From positions 24,625 through 88,624 of the forward strand of contig CALQCM020000012.1 in assembly GCA_943329075.2 (NCBI GenBank): a DNA stretch of 64,000 nucleotides, read 5' to 3'. Below, piece after piece: positions 27,102 through 36,109 of this stretch. The stretch is from Chitinophaga pinensis. GTDB taxonomy: Bacteria > Pseudomonadota > Gammaproteobacteria > Burkholderiales > SG8-41. Below the pieces are notes generated by a model, which saw only the letters and a program-made list of their open reading frames with translations, was not told the origin of the DNA and searched no databases. A program made the translations under genes and the position numbers. How positions within the stretch are numbered: the stretch's first letter is position 1; each line of letters starts with the position of its first letter.

Positions 27102-28766
27102 ATGAAGATCCCTGCCGTCGCCGCCCTGCTCGTCCTGCTCTTCGCCGGCGCCGGATGCGCCGACCTCGCCGTGGAAGCACCGCGCAACGCGCCCTCGCTG
27201 ATCGTCGTCAACGCCAAAGTCGTCACCGTCGATGACCGCGCAACCATCGCGCAAGCCTTCGCCGTGCGCGACGGCAAATTCCTCGCCGTCGGCAGCAATG
27301 AAGAAATCCGCGCACTGGCACGCGCCAGCACGCAGATCATCGACGCGCAGGGCCGCACCGTCACGCCGGGCCTCAACGACGGCCATATCCACATGGTGCG
27401 CGCCGGCTTCTGGTGGAAATACGAAGCGCGTCTCGATGAAACTCAATCGATGGCGGAAATCCTCGACATCATCAAGGCACGGGCGCAGCAAACCCCGCCC
27501 GGCACATGGATCCTCACACTCGGCGGCTGGCACCACAGCCAGATTCGCGAACGCCGCATGCCGACGCGTGCCGAACTTGATGCCGCGGCCCCCAATCACC
27601 CCGTCTACGTGCAGGCGTTGCGCGAAGTCGGCCAGATGAATTCGCAGGCCATGAAGCTGAGCGGCATCACCGCCGCCATGACCCTGCCGCCCGGGGTGAG
27701 CATCGGCAAGGACACAGCCGGCCAATTCGACGGCAGCATTCGCGGCTTCGCCGGACAGACGCTGGCCGAACGTTCCTTCCCCAAACAATCGTTCGACGAC
27801 AAGGTCGAAGGCCTGCGTCTGGTGATGCGCGACTTCAATGCCGCCGGACTGACCAGCACCGGCGAGACCTTCGGCATTGGCGTAGCGGAAGACGATTATC
27901 AGGTGCTGTTCGAAGCGTGGCGGCGGCGCCAGATGTCGCTGCGCGTGGGCCTGCACTTTCCGACCATGAATTTCGAGCACGCGCAGCGCTGGCTCGACAC
28001 TCCGGCCGCCGGCTTCGGTGACGACATGCTGCTGCTCAACGGTCTGGGTGAAGGGGTGTTGAGCGCGATGGGCGACGGTTATATCCCGAAACAATTCCCG
28101 ATTGCGGCGGACGCAAAGGCCGAGTTGCAGAAAATCGTCGCCAGTGGCGCGCGCAACAAGGTGAGCTTCCAGTTTCACGCCACCATCGAAACCACCATGA
28201 ACGCGATGCTCGATTCCCTCGAAGCCGCGCATGCGCAGTCCCCCATCGACAAACTGCGCATCAACTTCCTGCACGCCGAGCAGATCACGCCGGCTATCAT
28301 CGAGCGCATGAAAAAACTCGGCATGGGCGTGCAAATGCAAAACCGCCAGTCCCTCGGCAGCGAACTGATGAAAGCCAACTGGGGCGAGCGCGCCAACGAC
28401 ATTCCGCCGGTAAAAACCGTCGTCAACAGCGGCCTGCCCTTTGCCGGCGGCACCGACGGCACCACCTCGTCGTCCTACCGCCCGTTTATTTCCATCGGCT
28501 GGCTGGTCAGCGGCAAAAACTGGCGCGGCGATCTGGTGCGCCCGACCGAACGCCTGACGCGTGAACAGGCGCTGCGCGCCTATACGCGCGGGCCGGCGTG
28601 GTTTACGTGGGAAGAAAACCACAAAGGCGCCATCGTGCCCGGCATGCTCGCCGACTTCATCGTGCTCGACCGCGATTACCTAACGGTGAATGAAGACGAC
28701 ATCCACTTCATCAAACCGGTATTGACGGCAGTGGGCGGGAAAGTGGTTTACGAGGCGGCGCGTTAA
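27102..28766 (+). CDS. Exported YtcJ-like metal-dependent amidohydrolase
   Basis: 554 residues of the amidohydrolase superfamily (amidohydrolase 3/YtcJ group). The metal-binding HxH is in VTPGLNDGHIHMVRAG, further ligands are expected in SFQFHATIE and FLHAEQITP, and the C-terminal composite sandwich ends with GAIVPGMLADFIVLD. The N-terminus MKIPAVAALLVLLFAGAGC looks like a lipoprotein signal with Cys19, although GAGC is an imperfect lipobox. It starts 14 nt after the amidase. A periplasmic or membrane-anchored hydrolase of a cyclic amide or ester is plausible. Confidence 0.88.
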   Translation: MKIPAVAALLVLLFAGAGCADLAVEAPRNAPSLIVVNAKVVTVDDRATIAQAFAVRDGKFLAVGSNEEIRALARASTQIIDAQGRTVTPGLNDGHIHMVRAGFWWKYEARLDETQSMAEILDIIKARAQQTPPGTWILTLGGWHHSQIRERRMPTRAELDAAAPNHPVYVQALREVGQMNSQAMKLSGITAAMTLPPGVSIGKDTAGQFDGSIRGFAGQTLAERSFPKQSFDDKVEGLRLVMRDFNAAGLTSTGETFGIGVAEDDYQVLFEAWRRRQMSLRVGLHFPTMNFEHAQRWLDTPAAGFGDDMLLLNGLGEGVLSAMGDGYIPKQFPIAADAKAELQKIVASGARNKVSFQFHATIETTMNAMLDSLEAAHAQSPIDKLRINFLHAEQITPAIIERMKKLGMGVQMQNRQSLGSELMKANWGERANDIPPVKTVVNSGLPFAGGTDGTTSSSYRPFISIGWLVSGKNWRGDLVRPTERLTREQALRAYTRGPAWFTWEENHKGAIVPGMLADFIVLDRDYLTVNEDDIHFIKPVLTAVGGKVVYEAAR

Positions 28767-28782
28767 ACCTCCGGGCAATTGC

Positions 28783-29769
28783 ATGAACTCCGCGCCAGGT
28801 ATCGTCGCGTTGTTTGGCACGGCAATGGCATTGATCTCCAATTCGCCACATGCGCAATTGCCGGAGTATCCCAACCGCCCCATCCGTTTCATTGTGCCCT
28901 ACCCGCCCGGCGGCGGCACCGATGTAGTGGCGCGTGTAGTCGCGCGACGACTCGCCGATGAACTCGGCCAGCCGATTGTCATCGACAACCGCGGCGGCGC
29001 GAACGCCATCGTCGGCACGCAGACCGCGGCGCGTGCGGTGGCTGATGGCTATACGATATTGCTCGGTGTGCCGGCGAGCCTGACGGTCAATCCGCTGCTG
29101 CACCGCGATCTGCCCTACGATCCGCTGCGCGATTTCGCGCCGGTGGCGCAACTCACGCTCAATGCCTATCTGCTGACGGCGCACCCGTCGCTGCGCGTGA
29201 ACACGGTGCGCGAACTGATCGATCTGGCGCGTCAGTCACCGGGCACCCTGAATTTCGGTTCTTCCGGCAACGGCAGTGCGGCGCATCTGGTGCTCGAATT
29301 ATTTAAACGCATGGCGCACGTGGACATCGTGCATGTGCCCTATAAAGGCGGCGGCCCGGCGCTCAACGATCTGCTGGCCGGGCAGATCCAGTTGATGGGC
29401 GGACCGATGATCTCGGTGCTGTCACTGGTGACGACCAAACGCTTGAAGGCGATTGCAGTGACGACCGCCACTCGCATTTCAGCATTGCCCGAGGTGCCGA
29501 CCATCGCCGAATCGGTGCCCGGTTATGAATTGAGCGGCTGGTCGGGCGTGCTGCTGCCGGCAAAAACGCCGCCGGCAATCGTGCACAAACTCAATCGTGC
29601 GTTAGACAGGACATTACAGCAGGCCGAGGTGCGCCGCCTGCTCGGCGAACAGGGCTCGGAGCCCGTCGGCGGCGCTGCCGCCACCTTTGCGGCATTGATC
29701 AACAACGAACTCAAAAAATACCGTACGCTGCTGCAATCGGCCGGCATTACGCAGGCTGCGCCACCATGA
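28783..29769 (+). CDS. Bug/TctC-family solute-binding receptor
   Basis: 328 residues. Signal peptide about 28 residues ending SNSPHAQL; VPYPPGGGTDVVARVVA, IDNRGGANAIVGTQTAA, ADGYTILLG and VPYKGGGPALNDL motifs all present. No strong ribosome site, but it lies 16 nt after the amidohydrolase stop, so coupling is likely. Its operon (amidase, amidohydrolase, racemase-like) suggests an amide- or hydantoin-derived ligand. Confidence 0.92.
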   Translation: MNSAPGIVALFGTAMALISNSPHAQLPEYPNRPIRFIVPYPPGGGTDVVARVVARRLADELGQPIVIDNRGGANAIVGTQTAARAVADGYTILLGVPASLTVNPLLHRDLPYDPLRDFAPVAQLTLNAYLLTAHPSLRVNTVRELIDLARQSPGTLNFGSSGNGSAAHLVLELFKRMAHVDIVHVPYKGGGPALNDLLAGQIQLMGGPMISVLSLVTTKRLKAIAVTTATRISALPEVPTIAESVPGYELSGWSGVLLPAKTPPAIVHKLNRALDRTLQQAEVRRLLGEQGSEPVGGAAATFAALINNELKKYRTLLQSAGITQAAPP

Positions 29770-29782
29770 ATCGGAGAACACC

Positions 29783-30526
29783 GTGACTGAAGCACAAACA
29801 CCCGCGCCGCGTTATATCACCGGACGCGTCATGCCCGTCGGCAAGGACCGCCAGCCCGAAACGCGCATGGAGCCGCTGTTCCCACCCGACGTCAAACGTG
29901 TCAGCGTTTCGCTCGACATTCCGGACTACACCAAAGAAGGCGTCGAAGGCGCGATCGTGCGTTTTCCGGCCTGCGTCGATCAGCTGATTGCGCAGGGCGC
30001 GCAGCGCATCATGATCGCGGGGCTCCCGGTGTCGTCGCAACTCGGCCGCACGCGCGTGTTGAAACTGCTCGAAGAAACCGAACGCCGCACCGGCGTGCCC
30101 GCCGACGGACAAGGCGAATCGACGGCCGCCGCATTAAAACACCTAGGCGCGCGCCGTATTGCGATCGCGAGCCGCTGGTCGGATGAACTGAACAACGCGC
30201 TGGTGCGTTATCTCACCGAAGCCGGCATGGAGGTGCTCGCCGTGACCACGCGCGGCCAGTGGGCGCAGCAGGCGTTTTCGATGAGCTTCGACGAAGGTGT
30301 GCGCCTCGCCTTTCAACTTGGTCGCGAAGCCGTGCGTCAGGCGCCGCAGGCCGAAGGCCTGTTGATTGCCGGCGGCGCGTGGCGCAGCCTCGCCGCGGTG
30401 CCGATTCTCGAAGAGGATTTCGGCATCCCTGTTGTCACCAATCCGATTTCAGAAATCTGGCGGCTCATGCAGGCGGGCATCGCGCCACCGGTGAAAAACT
30501 GGGGGCGACTGCTCGGCGGCGCTTAA
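29783..30526 (+). CDS. Asp/Glu racemase-superfamily protein lacking the catalytic cysteines
   Basis: 247 residues, resembling the maleate isomerase/arylmalonate decarboxylase branch. GTG start with GGAG. The two positions that carry the catalytic Cys in racemases and maleate isomerase read IAGLPVSSQLG (about 78-88) and LLIAGGAWRSL (194-203) here: neither has Cys. The only Cys of the protein, Cys64, lies elsewhere. The second region otherwise resembles the decarboxylase SCGG loop with Ala for Cys. It is the last gene of the amidase operon. It may be inactive, use other chemistry, or bind without catalysis. Confidence 0.75.
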   Translation: MTEAQTPAPRYITGRVMPVGKDRQPETRMEPLFPPDVKRVSVSLDIPDYTKEGVEGAIVRFPACVDQLIAQGAQRIMIAGLPVSSQLGRTRVLKLLEETERRTGVPADGQGESTAAALKHLGARRIAIASRWSDELNNALVRYLTEAGMEVLAVTTRGQWAQQAFSMSFDEGVRLAFQLGREAVRQAPQAEGLLIAGGAWRSLAAVPILEEDFGIPVVTNPISEIWRLMQAGIAPPVKNWGRLLGGA

Positions 30527-30912
30527 GGTTACGCACCTTTCGACGCCATGTGATCCACCACAAGAACCCGTAACCTCGCGTTCGCCAACAACGCAATGCA
30601 GAGCCCCCATACAACGCCATGTCATGTTTGAGGCAATACAATAAGCACGCAAACGGAATATGTTCACCCCTCGATGCACGCAAAAATTATTTAAGCGCCC
30701 GCCCAAGTCCGGCGAATCAGCCGCATCTACCACGGAGCCGGGCGATTAGTACGCAAACATTTGGCTTCCAGAACGAAGCCTGCTTGAGCAATCTCTGCAC
30801 CTGGCAAAAGCACCGTGCAAACCGATGGGATATGCCTCGCCAGATTAAGTGAGGGCGGATCTCTTTCAATCAACTGCCGCGCTTCCAGGGGTATTTCACT
30901 GAAGGAGTGAAC
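30527..30912. other. Intergenic stretch with no gene recognised
   Basis: 386 bp between the racemase-like and UPF0158 genes, less GC-rich than its surroundings. A 77-codon open frame on the plus strand (30619-30852) lacks a ribosome site and family features, so I do not call it. GGTTACG near 30533 and CGTAACC near 30568 could pair, but weakly. Confidence 0.5.
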
Positions 30913-31344
30913 ATGCTAGAGGTCAAGTTTGATGACATGCTTATGGCCTTTGAATTCGCCAGCGCCGGAGACCACTATGATTCCTGCGCATACCTGGACA
31001 TTGAAACCGGCGAGTTTATTTTTGTCGCCGACGGTTTCGAAAACGAAACCCCACTACCGGCCGATCTTGAAACATCGGAGCGATATCTTTCCATTCCGGA
31101 CAAACATGAACTGGATCTTGGTCGCGCACTGGTTACAACCTTCGTCGAACAGTTCATCCCGGACAAGATTGCAGTCGTGTCCGGCTATTTCCGCAAGAGA
31201 GGCGCATACGCCCGTTACAAAGATCTGCTTGAAGAGCACAGCTTGCTCGACCGCTGGTACACATTCGAAGCCGAAGCCACGAAAATCGCCCTGCGGAATT
31301 GGTGCGAGGACAGCGCCATTACACTGGTGGAATCGAGCCCCTAG
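30913..31344 (+). CDS. UPF0158-family protein
   Basis: 143 residues, acidic, cytoplasmic. Matches UPF0158: N-terminal VKFDDMLMAFEFASAG, TGEFIFVADG, a central DKHELDLGRALVTTFVEQF helix, and FRKRGAYARYKDLLEEHSLLDRWY. ATG 30913 has GGAG six nt upstream; an in-frame GTG lies 6 nt before. Codon use is less GC-biased than neighbouring genes, hinting at separate acquisition. Function unknown. Confidence 0.82.
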   Translation: MLEVKFDDMLMAFEFASAGDHYDSCAYLDIETGEFIFVADGFENETPLPADLETSERYLSIPDKHELDLGRALVTTFVEQFIPDKIAVVSGYFRKRGAYARYKDLLEEHSLLDRWYTFEAEATKIALRNWCEDSAITLVESSP

Positions 31345-31432
31345 CCAACGACAACCAATCAGGGAAATTCGCAGTGTTATCGAACGCTAAACCGCTAACC
31401 AATGCCAAGCAGTACACCGTTGAAAGATATTA

Positions 31433-32224
31433 TTAAAGCACCGAACGCACCAATCCGCCGTCAACGCGTATCGTCGTGCCGGTGATGTAAGTCGATTTGC
31501 CCGAGGCCAGAAACGCCACGAGATTTGCCAGTTCGCACGGTTCACCGATGCGGCCGACGGCGGTCTCTTTGGCGCGCTCGACCAGCATTTCATCAAGCGT
31601 GATGCCGAGCTCTTTCGCGCGCGAGGTCACGTTACCGAGCAGGCGTTCGCTCAGCAGCGAACCGGGACAGACATTGTTGACGAGTATGCTGTCGCGCCCG
31701 ACTTCGTCGGCAAGGCTCTTGGCAAACGCCACCACACCCATGCGCGTGGCGCCCGACAGCGCCAGATTGGCGATCGGTTGATAGACGGTACTGGCGAGAA
31801 TATTGATGATGCGGCCGCCGCCCTGCTTCTTCAGATGCGGCACCGCCTCGCGCGACATGCGCGCGAAGTAGAGCAGCGAACGCTGCACCGCCGTGGCCCA
31901 TTGCTCTTCGCTGGCGTCGATTGACTTCGCCAGCGGCGGGCCGCCCGAGTTGTTGACCAGCACGTCGATGCGGCCGAACTTCGCGATTGCTGCGGCAATC
32001 AGCGCGCGGATCGTCGCATGCTGTTCAAGATCGCCGGCGAAGGCCAGCACATCGGCGCCAGTCTTCGCACGGATATCTTGCGCCACTTTTTCCAAATCGC
32101 CTGCGTTGCGGCTGCAAATCACCAGTGTCGCGCCCTCTTCGGTCAGCACCTCGGCGCAGGCGCGGCCCAACCCCTTGCTGGCGCCGCCAACGATGGCAAC
32201 TTTGTTTTTCAGTTCGAGATCCAT
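31433..32224 (-). CDS. Short-chain dehydrogenase/reductase with altered active site
   Basis: 263 residues, Rossmann fold. Cofactor motif GGASKGLG (13-20) and NNSG (91-94) are intact. Ser145 is present (ILAST), but the canonical YxxxK is not: the region reads IANLALSGATRMGV (151-164), with Ser or Gly where Tyr is expected and Arg161 near the Lys position; Tyr148 is the only nearby tyrosine. I believe a diverged SDR subgroup with a similar motif exists, so this may be an authentic variant. GAGGA precedes the ATG. Divergent from carbonic anhydrase. Confidence 0.9.
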   Translation of the reverse strand: MDLELKNKVAIVGGASKGLGRACAEVLTEEGATLVICSRNAGDLEKVAQDIRAKTGADVLAFAGDLEQHATIRALIAAAIAKFGRIDVLVNNSGGPPLAKSIDASEEQWATAVQRSLLYFARMSREAVPHLKKQGGGRIINILASTVYQPIANLALSGATRMGVVAFAKSLADEVGRDSILVNNVCPGSLLSERLLGNVTSRAKELGITLDEMLVERAKETAVGRIGEPCELANLVAFLASGKSTYITGTTIRVDGGLVRSVL

Positions 32225-32449
32225 ATGCAAGTAATCCTCAGCGCGGACTGCGCCGGTTATGCTAACGCAAAACTGCATGATACCTGCCCGGCTCGTTGCC
32301 GGTCGCCGGCGCCGACGCCGACGCCTCCATCGACTTCATTCATAGCGCAATGTCCGGACAGACGGTCGTGATGTTACAAACCACTGGACAAGCGACACAG
32401 CGTCAGGGTGCGATAACATTGCGCCTTACCACGAACCGGCAGATCAGAT

Positions 32450-33094
32450 ATGCGCACACTCAAACATCTCTTCGACACCAACAAGGCATGGGCCGGGAAC
32501 ATTCGCCAGCAGGACCCGCAGTTTTTTCAGAAACTGTCGCAACAGCAGTCGCCGGAATATCTGTGGATCGGCTGCTCGGACAGCCGCGTGCCGGCCAACC
32601 AGATCGTCGGCCTGCTGCCGGGCGAATTGTTCGTGCACCGCAACCTCGCCAATCTGGTGGTGCATACCGATCTGAACTGCCTGTCGGTGATGCAGTTCGC
32701 CGTCGACATTCTGAAGGTGCGACACATCATCGTCTGCGGGCATTACGGCTGCAGCGGCGTGCAGGCGGCGCTGCGCCGCGACCGCATCGGCCTGTCCGAC
32801 AACTGGTTGCGCCACGTGCAGGACGTGCGCGAGAAACACGGCGCGCAGCTCGACGCTGCCAAGGGCGAAGCCGCCGCTGCAGCACGCCTGAGTGAATTGA
32901 ACGTCATTGAGCAGGTCGCCAACGTCTGTCAGACGACGATCGCACGTGATGCCTGGGAGCGCGGCCAGCCGCTGACGGTGCACGGCTGGATTTACGGTAT
33001 CGACAACGGCCTTTTGCGCGATCTGAACACCACGGTCACCGCAACGCAGGAAGCGGATATGATCTACCGGACGGCGATTGCGGCATTGAGTTAG
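32450..33094 (+). CDS. can: Beta-class carbonic anhydrase
   Basis: 214 residues, cytoplasmic zinc enzyme interconverting CO2 and bicarbonate. Zinc ligands Cys42, His98 and Cys101 (GCSDSR and CGHYGC) and the Asp44-Arg46 dyad are present. Length and sequence order match E. coli Can. It stands alone between an SDR and a Bug gene, likely a housekeeping gene supplying bicarbonate to carboxylases. Confidence 0.96.
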   Translation: MRTLKHLFDTNKAWAGNIRQQDPQFFQKLSQQQSPEYLWIGCSDSRVPANQIVGLLPGELFVHRNLANLVVHTDLNCLSVMQFAVDILKVRHIIVCGHYGCSGVQAALRRDRIGLSDNWLRHVQDVREKHGAQLDAAKGEAAAAARLSELNVIEQVANVCQTTIARDAWERGQPLTVHGWIYGIDNGLLRDLNTTVTATQEADMIYRTAIAALS

Positions 33095-33114
33095 AAGCTA
33101 TCGCAAAAAAACGC

Positions 33115-33147
33115 CCTCGCCCCGCACTGACGGGGAGAGGTCATTTT
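33115..33147 (+). terminator. Probable terminator after carbonic anhydrase
   Basis: CCTCGCCCCG / CGGGGAGAGG stem (one mismatch, 6-nt loop) followed by TCATTTT, starting 21 nt after the stop. The stem also resembles the CCCTCTCCC element at 59461. Confidence 0.55.
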
Positions 33148-33221
33148 GAGATGACTTTTGGTTGTTCCATTAAGACCGCAACACGCGGCTAGTCGCATGA
33201 AGCTTCAGCGAGGAGGCAGGC

Positions 33222-34187
33222 ATGATGACGTTGATACGCCGGAGCACGGCGGCGCTTTTGATGCTGGCACCGGCGCTTGCGCTGGCCGCTTATCCCGATA
33301 AACCGGTCAGACTGGTGGCGCCCTTCGTCCCCGGAGGCCCCACCGATATCGTCGCCCGGGTGGTCGCGCAGCGCCTCACCCAGGCCTTCGGCCAGACCGT
33401 CGTCGTCGACAATCGCGGCGGCGCCAGCGGTGCGATCGGCTGCGAAATCGTCGCGCGTTCGGCGCCCGACGGTTACACGCTGATGATCGGCTCGTCAGGC
33501 AATCTGGCGGTGGCGCCCGCCCTGTTTGCCAAGCTGCCGTACGATCCGCTGAAGGATTTTCAGGCCATCACGCAAACCACCGCGGGGCCGCAGGTCATCG
33601 TCGCGCATCTGGCGGTGCCGGCAAAAAACATCACTGAGCTGCTCGCGCTGGCGCGCGCCAAACCGGGCAGCCTCAACTATGCCTCAGGTGGCGCCGGCAC
33701 CACGACCCAACTCGGCATGGAGCTCTTCAAGTCGATGGGCGGCGTCGATATCGTGCACGTACCGTACAAAGGCACCGGGCAGGCTTTGAGCGATGTCTTG
33801 GGCGGCCAGGTGCAACTGATGCTCGCCAGCCTGCTGCCGGCGTTGCCGCACGTAAAGTCGGGCCGCCTGCGCGGACTCGCGGTGACCAGCGCGCAGCGCA
33901 CACCCGCGCTGGCCGACACAGCGACGGTCGCCGAGAGCGGCCTGCCCGGCTTCGAAACCACGTCGTGGCACGGCCTGGTGGTGCCTGCGAAAACGCCGCC
34001 GGCGATCAGCGCGCGCGTGCACGCCGAAATGGTCAAGCTGCTCAATCTACCCGAAGTGAAGGCGCTGTTTCTGACACAGGGCATGGACACCGTTGCCAAT
34101 ACGCCATCCGAATTCACCGCTTACATCAAAGCTGAAACCGAAAAATGGACGCGCGTGGTGCGCGCCATCGGCCTGCCGCAACAATAA
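33222..34187 (+). CDS. Bug/TctC-family solute-binding receptor
   Basis: 321 residues. Signal peptide MMTLIRRSTAALLMLAPALALA; VAPFVPGGPTDIVARVVA, VDNRGGASGAIGCEIVA, APDGYTLMIG and VPYKGTGQALSDV. A perfect AGGAGG precedes the ATG. Followed after 124 nt by an alpha/beta hydrolase on the same strand. Confidence 0.93.
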   Translation: MMTLIRRSTAALLMLAPALALAAYPDKPVRLVAPFVPGGPTDIVARVVAQRLTQAFGQTVVVDNRGGASGAIGCEIVARSAPDGYTLMIGSSGNLAVAPALFAKLPYDPLKDFQAITQTTAGPQVIVAHLAVPAKNITELLALARAKPGSLNYASGGAGTTTQLGMELFKSMGGVDIVHVPYKGTGQALSDVLGGQVQLMLASLLPALPHVKSGRLRGLAVTSAQRTPALADTATVAESGLPGFETTSWHGLVVPAKTPPAISARVHAEMVKLLNLPEVKALFLTQGMDTVANTPSEFTAYIKAETEKWTRVVRAIGLPQQ

Positions 34188-34311
34188 CTTCACTTTGCGC
34201 GCATGAACTGCACGCGCGGTTGCCGCGACGCGGTTGCCGCGCCGCGCCGCACGCGGTATCTTCCCACCTCGCGCCGGAAACCCGGCGCGCATTTTTTCTG
34301 GAGACCCGACC

Positions 34312-35547
34312 ATGCCCAGCAACGAACGCGAAAAAACCGGCCGCCCGCACCTCAAACGCGACAACCAGAAATGGGTGTTCGACTGGGTGATCAAGGAAAC
34401 CGGCAACGTGTTCCACTTCCAGTCGGATGGACGCGGCCGCATCCCGCGCAGCGTGCGCAACCACGACATGATCAGCAAGCACATGGGGCTGGCGGCACGG
34501 CGACTGGAAAAACTCGCCGAGGCGGAGGCCGAAGCGGGCCATCGCGAAACCGCGATGGAACTCTATTATCAAACCGCGCTGCTGTGGCTGGACGCGCAGC
34601 ACGTGGTGTTCGAACTCAACGATGAGAAAAAATATCTGCACGGCGGCCTGATGCGCTGTTATAACAAGGTGCGTGAATTCGCGCCCTACAAAATCGAGCA
34701 CGTCGATATTCCGTGGAACGGCACCATCGTCTCCGGCAACCTGCATCTGTGCCCGGGCGAAGGCAAAAAGCCGCTGGTGTTTTATGTGCCCGGCTGCGAC
34801 CAGACCAAGGAAGCGTGGCCGCATCCGAACTACAACCAGGCGCACCTGCGTGGTATGCATCTGTTTTCCTTCGACGGCCCCGGCCAGGGCGAAAGCAATC
34901 TGCGCGGCATCAAGCTCACCGCCGACAACTACGAGGAGGCAGCGAGTGCGGCCATCGATTACCTGATAAAGCGCCCCGAAGTCGACGCGAAAAAAATCGC
35001 CGTCTATGCGCTGAGCTTCGGCTCGCACTGGGGCATGCGTATTGCTGCGCACGACCATCGCATCGCCGCCTGCGCAGCGCCGTGGGCGTCGTTCGGCGAT
35101 AAATACTATCTGATGAACGAGGAATCGCCGCGCTACAAGCAGCTCTTCGCCTTCCTCACACAATCGAAGAGCGAAGATGAACTCGACCGCGTGGTCAGCC
35201 AGATGCATATGGAAGGCCGCATGGACAAGATCAAATGTCCGACGCTGATCGTCAACGGCGAATTCGACCCGCGCGCACCGGTCGATGAAATCTACCGCCT
35301 GTTCGACCAGATGAAAGCGCCGGCCGAACTATGGATGCTGCCCGACCAGCATCACAACGGCTCGGTCACCGCCGGCGGCCGCGCGCTGGTGTGGCAGGTC
35401 GACATCCATTCGTTCGTCTGCGACTGGCTGCGCGAGCGCTTCGAGGGCAAGCCGTTGAAACATGCGGGCAAGGTGCTGTGGCTCGATCCGAACGGCGGTG
35501 GGCCGAACGCGAAGACGGTCTCGCACAAGCGTTACTGGTACGAATAG
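34312..35547 (+). CDS. Alpha/beta hydrolase of the FrsA/DUF1100-like type
   Basis: 411 residues: an N-terminal helical lid of about 130 residues (HMGLAARRLEKLAEAEAEAG...) followed by the hydrolase core. The nucleophile elbow is YALSFGSHWG (Ser in A-L-S-F-G rather than GxSxG), with an FSFDGPGQGES loop; the acid is probably in NGEFDPRAP and the His in LPDQHHNG. The architecture resembles 2,6-dihydropseudooxynicotine hydrolase and FrsA-like enzymes that cleave C-C or ester bonds. GGAG precedes the ATG. Confidence 0.85.
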   Translation: MPSNEREKTGRPHLKRDNQKWVFDWVIKETGNVFHFQSDGRGRIPRSVRNHDMISKHMGLAARRLEKLAEAEAEAGHRETAMELYYQTALLWLDAQHVVFELNDEKKYLHGGLMRCYNKVREFAPYKIEHVDIPWNGTIVSGNLHLCPGEGKKPLVFYVPGCDQTKEAWPHPNYNQAHLRGMHLFSFDGPGQGESNLRGIKLTADNYEEAASAAIDYLIKRPEVDAKKIAVYALSFGSHWGMRIAAHDHRIAACAAPWASFGDKYYLMNEESPRYKQLFAFLTQSKSEDELDRVVSQMHMEGRMDKIKCPTLIVNGEFDPRAPVDEIYRLFDQMKAPAELWMLPDQHHNGSVTAGGRALVWQVDIHSFVCDWLRERFEGKPLKHAGKVLWLDPNGGGPNAKTVSHKRYWYE

Positions 35548-35604
35548 TCGGGGCAACCCGCCAGGCGCAAGGTAGCGGCGGTGGGTTTGGAAATGCGTGG
35601 AATT

Positions 35605-35631
35605 CTGCACGGCAGGGCCGTGCAGATTTTC
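35605..35631 (+). terminator. Probable terminator after the alpha/beta hydrolase
   Basis: Perfect 9-bp stem CTGCACGGC / GCCGTGCAG with a 3-nt loop, followed by ATTTTC. It begins 57 nt after the hydrolase stop. The T tract is short. Confidence 0.5.
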
Positions 35632-35686
35632 ATCGAGCGCGACAGCGCAGTGAAATGGCTGTGTCGCGCGTAAAGCCCGCCTGATT

Positions 35687-35872
35687 TCAGGCGCGCGCGG
35701 AACGCTTTCGCTGCATGCCGACGCCGGCCAGATGCCGCAGGCAAATGGCGATCGCCGGCACATTGACGGCAATATGAAACGGAAGGCGTAACCCGCTGCG
35801 CATCCAGGCGCGGCGCATGGCGGGGTCGGCGCTAGGGTCCGAGTGCAGGGGTAAGGCAAGCTGCTTGCTCAT
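35687..35872 (-). CDS. Small protein of unknown function
   Basis: 61 residues (MSKQLALPLHSDPSADPAM...) with an Arg-rich middle and the hydrophobic stretch LPFHIAVNVPAIAICLRHLAG. It is supported by a GGAGG site six nt before the ATG and by protein-like composition unlike the antisense frames around it. No family recognised. It occupies the otherwise empty region 35548-36109; the rest of that gap holds a hairpin at 35605 and nothing else I can name. Confidence 0.45.
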   Translation of the reverse strand: MSKQLALPLHSDPSADPAMRRAWMRSGLRLPFHIAVNVPAIAICLRHLAGVGMQRKRSARA

Positions 35873-36109
35873 TGCGGCCTCCATACTCGTTCGGCTCGCG
35901 GCACAGGCGCCGTTCATCCTTGTTCTCATTATCGGCAGCCAGTGGCTTGATCTTGAGGGGAACAGCGCTGGTTTTCGCCCTTATTCCCTGCTTAAAGAAC
36001 GAGTTAGAATATGAGACTGCACGCAAGACAAGCACGCTAAGCCGCTGATAGAAAAGCAACACCGGGGGCACGCGATGGCCCTGACGATGGCGCCGGCAAG
36101 GCGCCGGAC

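Noticed and set aside
26868..28622. A 584-codon open frame antisense to the amidohydrolase, longer than the gene itself
   Set aside because: Composition is His/Arg/Gly-rich with no domain; the sense strand has the HxH amidohydrolase motif and operon spacing.
30619..30852. A 77-codon frame in the gap before UPF0158
   Set aside because: No ribosome site, no family likeness, odd composition.
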